In this document: one piece after another, positions 26,608 to 35,836 of the stretch
Position numbering within the stretch: the stretch's first letter is position 1
Layout: each line of letters opens with the position of its first letter
DNA from: Elmis aenea
Taxonomy: Eukaryota; Arthropoda; Insecta; Coleoptera; Elmidae
Assembly: GCA_947652605.1 (NCBI GenBank)
Contig: OX393578.1
Location: 2,294,001 to 2,358,000, forward strand
Direction of reading: 5' to 3'
Length of the DNA stretch: 64,000 nt
Made by a program: the position numbers and the translations under genes
Notes under the pieces: generated by a model
Database searches by the model: none
What the model saw: the letters and a program-made list of their open reading frames with translations, nothing else
What the model was told of the DNA's origin: nothing

Positions 26608-26736
26608 CTTTAACAAACACAATCTCCGATTGTAACTTGTTTGTTGTGATGATGCTGTACAGCGCAATGTAATTGTTAAATGTTTGGTTCCAAAGAAATT
26701 GTTAATTTTGTTTTTCGATGTGTTTTCTTAAGGAGA

Positions 26737-26742
26737 AATAAA
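26737..26742 (+). promoter_or_regulatory. Polyadenylation signal of SDR1
   Basis: AATAAA lies about 130 nt past the SDR1 stop codon. Confidence 0.6.
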
Positions 26743-26884
26743 TATATAATTATGAACTATTACATTTTCTTTTCCAAGTAATACGTATCAATAATTAAGC
26801 ACCTACGTTTGCAAGTAGTGTTAGTCCATTTTCAAAATTTTGATAAAAGAATTCTTTGTTTGCAACAGGCCAATATTGAAAATT

Positions 26885-27076
26885 AAAGTTTTTGAAAAAA
26901 TCTTAAACGGTTCCGGAGAAAAACGTCAAAACGAAACCCCTGCAAAAGCGCTATTTGAGAAGTTGTATAACTAAATCTATGCGACTTGCATAGGCGTTTA
27001 ACATAGGGGAAACCGTTTTTACAAGAGCCTTTCGCGTTTTTCTCCGGAACCGTTTAAGAGTTTTTCAAAAACTTTG
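26885..27076. mobile_element. Foldback MITE
   Basis: Arms of about 40 bp, sharing CTTAAACGGTTCCGGAGAAA as an inverted pair (26885-26925 and 27034-27075), enclose about 108 bp. No open frame. The element lies between SDR1 and SDR2. Confidence 0.7.
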
Positions 27077-28094
27077 CACCATTTTACTTGCAAAGGATGC
27101 GCGCATTGGTAAATAGAAGAATTTCGATTCTATCTCTGACGGTTTCACGGCCAACGCGATCCCAAAAATTACTTGTATTATTCAACTTTTTAGTTTTTCT
27201 CCTATTTTTTCCGAGGGAAATGGTCAGTGGCACGTATAACTCTGCAAAACATGCAGTTTTGATGTTCTTGATGCAATAAACACAGCCTTGATCAGATTCT
27301 AGCGACAACATGTCGTGACCCTCCCTTGTAAAATAGAAAACATCTCTGAAACTCTATTTTCAGGAACAATGTGCCAAGGAGATGGTTATCCATAATAATT
27401 TTAAATGCAAATCGATAATTTAAACAATTTTTGTATACATGCAATACACACAGATATTTGAGTTCGCAAAGTTTATAATCATGCGTAATAATTATTTGTT
27501 AAATCGATAACTGCCTTTTATTTACATTGTAAATTAATTACACGTATAGTCACAATAATATTTATCTTTAACAGATGTTATACTCAATATATTGCATGAT
27601 TTGGGTTCTTTACTTTGTGCATATATGAGTATAAATGTTCATTTGTTCTTGTAGATTAATTTTTAAGTCAGTTGGTTATTGTTGATGGAACGTGTTTAAC
27701 AACCACACTGCTGAGATTAAACAATTAATACACAGTGTTCTCTGCCACCGCCAAAGACTAAGAAGGTACCATGACCTGGTAAAATAAGGTATAAAAAGCA
27801 TGGAATAAGATTTATCTTCTAACTTGAACAATGAAAATAATCATTCGTATTTTTTTGCAAAAATTGAGAAGAAACAAACTGTTTTACAACGACCACTTTA
27901 ATTTGCACATAAGTTATTTAAAATATTCACGATTCACCAGATTTAGTCATACCTTCCAACAACAACAACAAAAATTGCTAGAGGACCAAATATTTAGATC
28001 GAAAACTAAAAAATTCTCCGCCTTTAGAGAGCTTGAATAATTCGAATACAAAAAGAACAACACTTTGGAAATCGTTGGTCAAAACGCATTGGGC
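27077..28094. other. SDR1-SDR2 spacer with an unassigned 69-codon open frame
   Basis: A TATAAAAA box at about 27790 is followed 40 nt later by an ATG opening a basic 69-codon frame (27831-28040, rich in F, K, R and Q). I recognise no motif. Because an SDR relic follows directly, this could be what remains of the promoter and 5' part of that dead gene, or chance. Confidence 0.25.
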
Positions 28095-28245
28095 TTTTAG
28101 AGATGAAATTTTTCTGCCCATCATACAGCTTTTGGCATCTATTCTTCGACGGAGATGTGATTATTTTTAGGCTAGTGTTACGAGGCTGGGTTTCGAATAC
28201 ATGGTAAATAGAAAAAAACAAGGGTGGTACGACAAAAATTAAACT
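28095..28245 (+). pseudogene. SDR relic A (SDR4-type intron 4/exon 5 fragment)
   Basis: TTCTGCCCATCATACA and TTTTTAGGCTAGTGTTAC correspond to the end of SDR4 intron 4 and the first bases of SDR4 exon 5 (TCCTGCCCATCATACA; TTTTTAGGCTAGTCTTAC). The following codons keep an ASVTR...YM resemblance to ASLTR...DYMG and then a fragment like GGTAC(G)A before identity is lost. The catalytic region is missing. It lies 100 bp upstream of the SDR2 start. Confidence 0.7.
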
Positions 28246-28344
28246 TTGACCACGCAATCAAGAAACCATGCATACATTTTGTTTTCCTATTTTAAAAATA
28301 AAACTTATTTGATATTTATACACCTGTCACTTATCACTGACACT

Positions 28345-31300
28345 ATGTATTTTTTACCACTTAGAGTTTTAAATAATTCACTTTCGCGTGTGCCACTATG
28401 TGCAACGTAAGTATTGTACCAATCACCATCAAACCACGTCTTAACAATGTTTTAAAGGCAACACGTTTTAAAAGGAATGCCAGGAATCGGACCTGCATGG
28501 ACGAGGAAATATGCAGATTGTGATGACCCTATCAAGGATAAAGTGGCGATCGTAACTGGAGGTGCTCTTGGTATAGGAAAAGCGTTCGCCAGGGAGCTGC
28601 TTAGAAATTGTGCAAGGGTAAATATTTTATACAGGGTGTAGAATAGGATCACGCAACATGGTAGCATTTTAAAAGTTGCATAATAGAATTATTTAAAAAA
28701 AAAAAGTGCAAATTGAATAAAATAAATGTTTGATAGAATATAAACGACAAATAAGAATGAGTTTCGCGTCTGACATTAGGCTGGGCAGCTGTCACAGCAT
28801 AATTCCAAGGCACTACGGATTTCAGTCAAAACAGCGTTTTGCAATTTTCTCAATTTTCAGGTATTGGAAAACCTCTTTCTTCCTCTTTTTCTATCCCCTT
28901 TTCATTCCTTCCTGACTGCCGCCATCGCCCTCATCTCTTTAACTGCCTCCATCATTCGCGGGCTAGTAGTTGTTCAATTCTTTTTGTTGGTCTACCCGTC
29001 CGCCTCTCCCCTGCGTGATCCTGTTCTACAAACCGTATCATTATGTTACGCGTATAACACATTAAAAATTTAAAGGTTGTCGCTGTTTCCGATGTCAAAT
29101 GCAAAGAAGGAGAACAAACAGTGTGCGAATTAAATCAGGAGTTTGGTGGAAATAAAGCAATATTCATAAAATGCGACAATACGAGTAAGAAAGAAATGGA
29201 AGGTATGAAACTTGTTAGAACTTAAAAAAATAATACCCGTTTTACTCAATGTACAGCAACTACAAGTTAAAGAAAAAAAAAAACATTTCAGGTTTATTCC
29301 AGTGTGTAAAAACCAATTATCAAGGTATCGATATCGTTGTTAACAATGCAGGGATGCTAAACGATGCTGAATGGTGCATTACAATTGCTCTTAATGTCGT
29401 GAGTATATTTCAAATATGAAATTAGTCAGAGGGTATTTTATATGTAATCCAATTTGTAATGTTGTGAAAGCTGAAACTTAAATGGAATTAAGGGAAAAAA
29501 TTTAAAACTGTTAATTGTCTACAGTTGTTTTTCAACCAGTGTGCCGCGGCACACTAGTGTGTCGCGAGCATCCTTAGGTATGTCGAGGAAAATAAAATCT
29601 TAGATAAGTAAACAAATTTTGCAAGGACGCTTTGTTTTAGATTCAAGTTTAGGCACGGGAATCTCGCTTATTGTAATAGAGTATGGGTTCAAATTTGGCA
29701 AAGTGGCTTAATTCGGTGTTAATTAGTAATCTGAAAAGAATTGGAAATATCTTAAACGGTGTCTGAGAAAATTAGGTGTAAACAGGAAATACGATTTTTG
29801 AAAAACATTGCTTAAGCTACTTCTTAAGCCGAATCGGATGGTGATCACTATTTTTTTCGAAAAATTAGTGATTACAATCCAATTTGGCTTAAAAAATTGC
29901 TTAGGCAATGTTTTTACCCATTTAAACTATTTTATAATCCAAAGGAAGGGGTCGGACAAGGAAGTATTCTGAGCCCCACACTATTCATAACGGTGATAGA
30001 TGATATAGCAAAGAAGGCCATTGCATTAGCAAGAGGGATACAGGTGGACACTAGAAAGTTGATGCCTGTCAAAGTGAAAGCATTTTTATACGCGAACGAC
30101 TTAAATTTAGCTGCCCCAAATGAAATAAAACTACAAAGAACGGTGAACATATGGAAAGAGCATCTTGATGAATTCGGCCTGAAAATAAATAATGACAAAT
30201 CAGAGATAATAGTAATATCTACAGAGGGGGAAAACATCGACATTACCATTGATGGACACAGTTTAAACACGACTAAAAATCTAAAATACCTGGGTTCGAT
30301 TTTAAACAATAAAAGAAGTATAGAACAAGATATTAATAATAGAATAAACGCTGTGAATAATTTATTCTACACATTGAAAAAGGTTTTCTAATGGTGCCTA
30401 TCCACGTGAGAGTAAACTACTCTCGATAGCAGCGTCGCCAAGGATACAGCCCCTGAGAGTAACTTGCGATTGGCTGTATCCTTGGCTATCGAGAGTAGTT
30501 TACTCTCACGTGGATAGGCACCATTAAACAAGAGAGAATTAAATAAACAAACAAAAGTTGGAGTGTATAACTCTGTTTTCATACCTACGCTAATATATGG
30601 AAGCGAATCTTGGACCCTCGCAAACAGGTTAAAATAAAAAATTGTAGCAGCAGAGATGAGGGTTTTAAGGAGAATAGAAATCAAGAACGAAGAAATTAGA
30701 AAGAGGTTCGAAGTTGATCCAATCATTCAAAAAATAGAAGAAAGACAACTTAACTGGTTTGGGCACCTAATCAGAATGAAGGATTGGAATCCTGTAAAAG
30801 AAATATGGGACGTAGGCTGGGATAGAATAAATAGCAGAGGGAGACTACGTAGAAGCTGGAATCAAGAAGTGGGACAAGTATTGTCAAGGAAGAGCACCAC
30901 ATGGAACGAAGCCGCAAAATTAGCCAAGAACAGAATTAAATGGAAAAAGTTCTGCAAATAAGAACACCTCGACGCCTAACGGCAAAAGAGGATCGGATAA
31001 CTAACTAACTAACTAACTATAATCCAAAGGATTTATGGGAGATTTTCAAAAATCGTGTTTTCCTGTTTTTCCTGATTTTCTCGGATATTTTCAATTTCTC
31101 TTCGGATTACTAATGAGCACCAAATTTAGCAGCTTTGTCAAGTTTAAATCTATACTCTAGCGTCTAGCTGTTATAATAAGCGAGATCCCCACGCTTAAAC
31201 TCGAATTTCAAACGCTCTGTATATACAAGTAGTGTGCAGAGGAATTTTAGCGTTGCTAAAACTTTCATACTTAATTATTTGTCTTCATTTTTTTTATACA

Positions 31301-32235
31301 TTGACTTATATCACTTTGACAATAAACGGGCCACATTACGATTATTTATTTTACGTTTTTTTAAGGCTTCGCTTGTACGAGGCTCGATTCTAGCTGTACA
31401 GCATATGGGAAAACAAAATTGTGGAAAGGGTGGTGTAGTCATAAATATGGCGTCAATTTTGGGACTCCAGCCCCTTGCAAGTTGCCCAGTCTATACTGGC
31501 ACCAAACATTTCGTCATTGGATTTACCAGATCTATGGGAGATTGCTTCCATTTTAATCACAGTGGGGTTAAGTTCATGGCAATCTGTCCAGGAGTAACAG
31601 ACACAGTTCTTATTTCGGATGCCGAAAAAGGTGGCCTGACCGCTCTACATCCACAAATGGGGAAACAACTAGCTTGCGATCTTGGATCCTTGGCACCACA
31701 AAAGTAAATCTTAAGAATCACCCATACAGTGTTTTTTAACTCTTTCGTGCAAGAAAGAATGACTTTATGAATAAGTTCAATTAAAAATCACTCTCTCTTT
31801 AAAGAAAATTTCTTGCAGGAACACTAGACCATTCAAAATACTTTCGCAACTTTGTCAGTAGCAAAATAAATAATAAAATTATTTTTAATTCAACTTATTT
31901 CTATTAATTAACCAATCTTTTAGACATTTCAAGCATTTAACAAATTATTAAGATTAATTTCAATTATCACTTTTTACTTTTAAGTTCGAAGACGAATTAC
32001 CCAACGCTATACTTCAAAATGTTCATTTATCAAAATAAAATTGAAACGAAATCTTAAAATTTTAAGGAAAAAAATCAAAACTAACAAATACTTTTTTATT
32101 TACAGGGTAGAGCCCCTTGCATGTTGTTTGATAAAAATGATTCGCGATGGAAGCAATGGAAGTGTTTGGGTTGGCGAAAATTCAGAATGCTATGAAGTCT
32201 GCTTTCCTGACAGAAAAACACTGCGTAAAAAGTAA
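28345..32235 (+). CDS. SDR2: 15-PGDH-like dehydrogenase with N-terminal leader
   Basis: Six exons, 28345-28406, 28458-28617, 29076-29202, 29292-29398, 31366-31703 and 32106-32235, encode 307 aa without interruption. Residues 1-40 (MYFLPLRVLNNSLSR...WTRKYA) are basic and hydrophobic with no acidic residue, followed by the SDR fold: TGGALGIG, SDVK (acidic, NAD-type), NNAG, NMASILG and YTGTK, then PGVTDT and GSVWVGENS. The leader looks like a mitochondrial presequence with an R-K-Y-A cleavage-like site; the rest resembles SDR1. The start was chosen because the phase of intron 1 demands the frame from this ATG; the later in-frame-looking ATGTGCAAC is out of phase. Intron 4 is 2 kb because of nested transposons. 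Substrate unknown. Confidence 0.88.
28870..29040 (-). pseudogene. LINE C-terminal remnant in SDR2 intron 2
   Basis: The CT-rich plus strand reads on the minus strand as GERRTGRPTKRIEQLLARE, a stop, then WRQLKR, resembling the basic GRPxxRW...W end of LINE ORF2 proteins. Its presence explains why this intron is 458 nt whereas the same intron is 53 nt in SDR3 and SDR4. Confidence 0.45.
29525..29570. mobile_element. hAT terminus fragment in SDR2 intron 4
   Basis: GTTTTTCAACCAGTGTGCCG followed by CGGCACACTAGTGTGTCGCG is the wording of a widespread hAT terminus (TTTCTCAACC...GTGCCGCGGCACAC). No partner end was found. Confidence 0.5.
29947..31017 (+). mobile_element. 5'-truncated non-LTR retrotransposon with 14-bp target duplication
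   Basis: The identical 14-mer TATAATCCAAAGGA flanks it at 29933-29946 and 31018-31031. The plus strand encodes reverse-transcriptase palm sequence (GQGSILSPTLF, KAFLYANDLNL) and, after an interrupting MITE, the C-terminal YGSESWTL, QLNWFGHLIRMKDW and GRLRRSWNQEV motifs. It ends in a (TAAC)n tail. The catalytic YADD is YAND, there are stops, and the 5' portion is missing, so it is dead. It is inserted in intron 4 of SDR2. Confidence 0.9.
30392..30523. mobile_element. 132-bp near-perfect palindromic MITE inside the LINE
   Basis: TGGTGCCTATCCACGTGAGA opens the element and its exact complement closes it; the first 37 bp pair perfectly. After an 8-nt bulge, CCAAGGATACAGCC pairs with GGCTGTATCCTTGG. 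It interrupts the LINE reading frame exactly between KKVF and NKRE. Flanks CTAA and TTAA suggest a TTAA target (piggyBac-like), with one copy mutated; this is inference. High arm identity implies recent insertion. Confidence 0.85.
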
Positions 32236-32310
32236 ATTATATAAGCAAAATATTGTGACACACATTTACTTATATTTACCACTTTTTTTTGTATACTTTA
32301 AAAGACGCTT

Positions 32311-32316
32311 AATAAA
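32311..32316 (+). promoter_or_regulatory. Polyadenylation signal of SDR2
   Basis: AATAAA lies 76 nt after the SDR2 stop codon. Confidence 0.6.
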
Positions 32317-32444
32317 ATTATTACTCATGTAGTTTTTCCTGCCTTATTCTTTTCCAGTATCAAAAGAAATATTTGTCGTTTACATGTGCTATTTCTGATT
32401 CTCGGCACAAATTATCTTCATTGCAAAATTCCGTAATTTGTATT

Positions 32445-32975
32445 ATAGAAAGGACTTCGTCTAATGCAAAATTAGTTTTCCTTGACTATCAAAGTGCATT
32501 TAATCTTTAAACATTTAAATTGTGCTTAAAATGAGTTTCAGATCAAGCCAAAACAAACACTCAAACGATATTTAAAATTTTCCTGCTTATCGTATATCTT
32601 TCTATCAATTCTTTCACAACGATAGCTCTTGCAGTTCACATGTGTTCTAGTGTTACTAGCGAAGCTAAGATGATCAATCGATTGGCTCAAATTTGTATTT
32701 AAAAACACACGTAACTGCTTTTTAAAATCGAATAAATCAAAAGCCGTATAACTCGCGCTGCGCGCTCGTACCTAACGGGTCCGTTAGACCATTGTGAGCA
32801 GAATAGTCCTTAAGCGTAAAATTGGTAAAACACAATGGCAGTACGATTGTTAAAATGGCTTCCGTGTTGGACGTTTAAACGATAGCTGGTTGTTTTCCGG
32901 GGGCTTTTGTCATCGCTTCAAGTCGAAGCTTAAGGCAAATACATCATTTATGTAAAGTTGGGGTTGAAGTCGTTA
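32445..32975 (+). pseudogene. SDR relic B (SDR4-type intron 4 and exon 5)
   Basis: 32448-32670 matches the end of SDR4 intron 4 (shared GCAAAATTAGTTTTCC, GTGCATTTAATCTTTA, TTTAAAATTTTCCTGC, TTGCAGTTCACATGT). 32830-32970 matches SDR4 exon 5: GTACGATTGTTAA-ATG, then an ASVLDV-stop-TIAGC reading, AFVIA, IHHLC and VEVV. The stretch carrying the catalytic Tyr/Lys is deleted and a TAA interrupts the frame. It lies immediately upstream of SDR3. Confidence 0.85.
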
Positions 32976-33088
32976 AAAAAAATTGTACTTTTACTACAAA
33001 ATCCAGCGACCATGTCTACGTTTTGTGAAGTTTTGTTTTCTCATTTTTAAATTTGAAATGTATACACCTGTCAACCATCACTGATACT

Positions 33089-35111
33089 ATGTATTTTTTA
33101 CCACTCAAAATTTTCAGTAATTCATTGACGCGTGTGCCACCATGTGCAAGGTAAGTATTGTACCAATCATCATCAAACCACGTCTTAAAAATGTTTTAAA
33201 GGCAACACATTTTCAAAGAAATACCAAAAATCGGATCTGTATGGACTAGGAAATATGCAGGTTGTTGTGAAGACGTTATTAGGGGTAAAACGTCGATCAT
33301 AACTGGAGGTGCTCTTGGTATAGGAAAAGCGTTCGCCAGGGAGCTGCTTAAAAATTGTGCCAGGGTACAATTTTTTTTCTATAATTATTTTACGTGTAAA
33401 CTTTAAAAAATTTAAAGGTTGTCGTCATAGCAGATACCAAATGCAAAGAAGGAGAACAAACAGTGGCCGAATTAAATAAAGAGTTTGGATGTAATGCGGC
33501 TATATTTATAAAATGTGACGTTGCGAATACTAAAGATATGGAAAGTATGAACCTAGTTAAACCTTAGAAAAATAATACCCTAGTTTATTTAATATACGGT
33601 TAGACTAAAAAATACGTTTTAGGTCTATTCGCCTGTGTAAAAAAAAATTATCAATGCATCAGTCTCGTTATTAACAATGCAGGAATACTAAACGATACTA
33701 AATGGCGCCAATCAATTGATACTAACTGCGTAAGTAAATTTCAAATATATAATTAGTAATAAGCTGTAATATTTTAATAGTTTTTCAGTTTGTTAAAATT
33801 GTTAAAGCCGAAACATGTGTGTACGTTTTTATTTGCTAGAAATGCTTCAAAGACATGTCTTAATAATAATCAGATGTAGCAATGTCTGGTGATTACAGCG
33901 AATGTGATAAAAAATTTCATTCAAGCTGGCTATTCTTTTTTTTTATAATTGTTGTATGTGCTTTAGCTTTATTCTAGCGATTAATTTTTTCTGTTGAATA
34001 AGGATACCTTCCTTTTCAACAATCTGGCTAGTTGCCCTTGTAAATGTTTACAATAAACTTTGGCAGTAACCGTTTTACCAGGTTTTATTAACTCGAAATG
34101 AGTTGGGCATTGCATAGAAAAATAAAATTGTAGTTCCCAAAGCTAAACACCTAAACGGTCGATGTACAACCAAAGCAGAAATACTTCTTTGAAAATAATT
34201 GATTGCTAATGGGTGATATAATTATGGCTATTTATTTTTAGAGTGGGGTTACACTAGGATCGCTTTTAGCTGTAAAGTATATGGGAGTAAACAATGGTGG
34301 ACCAGGTGGTCTAGTAGTAAATGTGTCGTCACTTCTGGGACTCCAGCCCTTTGCAAGTTCCCCAGTCTATGATGGCACCAAACATTTCGTCGTTGGATTT
34401 ACCAGATCTATGGGAGATTGCTTTCATTATAAACTCAGTGGGGTTCAGTTTATGGCATTATGTCCAGGAGTAACAGACACAGCTCTTATTTCGGATGCCG
34501 GAAAAGGCGCCCTGACCGCTCTACATCCAGAAATGATGAAAAAATTATTAAGCGATATTAAAGTTCGGCCAACACAGAAGTAAATATTAAGAATCACCCA
34601 CATTAACTCTTTCATGCAACAAACAATGACAATATTAATAAGTTTAATTAAAAATCACTCGTTTTCTTCAAAGAGAATTTCTTGTAGGAATACTAGATCA
34701 GCTTTAAGAGTAACTTTGTTAGTAGCAAACACAAATAATAAAGTGTTTTTTGATTCAACTTATTTCCATCAATTAACCAATCACTTACACATTTCAAGCA
34801 TTTATTAAATCAATATTAATTTCAAATATCACTTTTTACTTTTAAGATCGAAGACAAATTTCTTATACATCCTTCACAATTTTCATTTATCAAAATTAAA
34901 TTCAAACAAAACTTTAAAATTAAAAAAAATAAATAAAAACGGTACCTAAAAAATTAACAAATCATTTTTTATTTACAGAGTAGAAGCTCTTGCATGTAAT
35001 TTAATAAAAATGATTCGCCAGGGTGGCAATGGAAGTGTTTGGATCGGTGAAAATTCAGAAATCTATGAAATTTGCTTTCCTGACCCAAAATCAATGCGCG
35101 TAAAGACGTAA
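33089..35111 (+). CDS. SDR3: 15-PGDH-like dehydrogenase with N-terminal leader
   Basis: Six exons, 33089-33150, 33202-33364, 33418-33544, 33623-33729, 34242-34579 and 34979-35111, give a 309-aa open protein. Leader MYFLPLKIFSNSLTRVPP...WTRKYA, then TGGALGIG, IADTK, NNAG, NVSSLLG, YDGTK, PGVTDT and GSVWIGENS. All catalytic residues (Asn in DTNC, Ser, Tyr, Lys) are present. Exon 5, the 5' flank and intron 5 are very similar to SDR2, showing a recent duplication. Intron 2 is only 53 nt. Probably an NAD-dependent alcohol or lipid dehydrogenase, perhaps mitochondrial; the substrate cannot be deduced. Confidence 0.9.
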
Positions 35112-35176
35112 AATAACATTGCTGTAACTCTCATTTACCTATATTTACTACTTTTTTGTATACCTTGAATACGCTC

Positions 35177-35182
35177 AATAAA
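35177..35182 (+). promoter_or_regulatory. Polyadenylation signal of SDR3
   Basis: AATAAA about 66 nt after the SDR3 stop codon; the same neighbourhood as in SDR2. Confidence 0.6.
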
Positions 35183-35224
35183 ACTATTACTTATGAAGTT
35201 TTCCTTTGAATATAATTTGGTATT

Positions 35225-35790
35225 TCTTCCTCTTCATCGGTTCTCCTCTTGTACCTTTCGGTGTCGAGGTATGCTTTACTATTTCTATATTAAGTTTCTC
35301 CACTCCTGCCTATCGTTAGCTAATTATGGCACATCTCGCCAGCTGACTCATTTTTCTTCTATTCTCTGCCTCATTTTTTTCCCCCATTTTATTCTTGGAC
35401 TTCCTCTTTTTCTTTTTCCATCCATCTTCACTTTCCATCCTATTTTCGCATATCTACTTTCTGACATGAGTAGTAGATGTCCAAGTCTTCTTAACTGATT
35501 CGTCTCCATCTTTTTCTTAATATCTGCTACTCCTGAGTTTTTTTCGAATTCTTTCGTTACTGATTTTATCGATCGGTCTACAACCCTCTATTCTTCTCAG
35601 AAATTTCATTTCCTGAGCCTGTTTTCTTTGTTTTTGTATTAGTGTCCAAGTTTCTGAATTGTACGTGAGAATGGGTACGTACACTGCATTAAAAACTCGC
35701 GTCTTCGTTTCTTTTGATATCTCCTTACTTATCGAACATTTATAAATGGCGGCAGTTGCAAGCAATACAGTAGGCCATTTTTGCCGACTT
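35225..35790 (-). pseudogene. Non-LTR retrotransposon 3' fragment
   Basis: Minus-strand frames give VPILTYNSETWTL, KFLRRIEG, RIRKKL, then in another frame LLMSESRYAKIGWKVK, KRKRGSPRIKWG and DRQEWRNLI. This is the order seen in the C-terminal third of insect LINE ORF2. Frameshifts and stops show decay. It lies between SDR3 and SDR4. Confidence 0.75.
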
Positions 35791-35836
35791 GAGTGTCAAT
35801 ATTTTCATGTAAATTACCACAAATGTCACTAATGAC

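Larger units (their letters stand above)
29625..31225. mobile_element. Foldback element split by a LINE insertion (SDR2 intron 4)
   Basis: About 180 bp at 29625-29810 recur inverted at about 31050-31225. Paired blocks include CAAGTTTAGGCACGGGAATC with GAGTTTAAGCGTGGGGATC, ATCTCGCTTATT, and ATTAGTAATC(T/C)GAA. Remove the LINE between them and the element is a few hundred bp long. The terminal wording is shared with the MITE at 8445-8584. Confidence 0.7.

Noticed and set aside
28401..28406. ATGTGCAAC as the SDR2 start codon (and the equivalents ATGTGCAAG and ATGCGCCTT in SDR3 and SDR4)
   Set aside because: It leaves intron 1 in the wrong phase for exon 2 in all three genes. The upstream ATG gives the right phase and an identical 62-nt exon in each.
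29897..30961. Reverse-transcriptase frames as a host gene
   Set aside because: The segment is flanked by a 14-bp target duplication, is 5'-truncated, has a (TAAC)n tail and lies within an SDR intron; it is a retrotransposon insertion.
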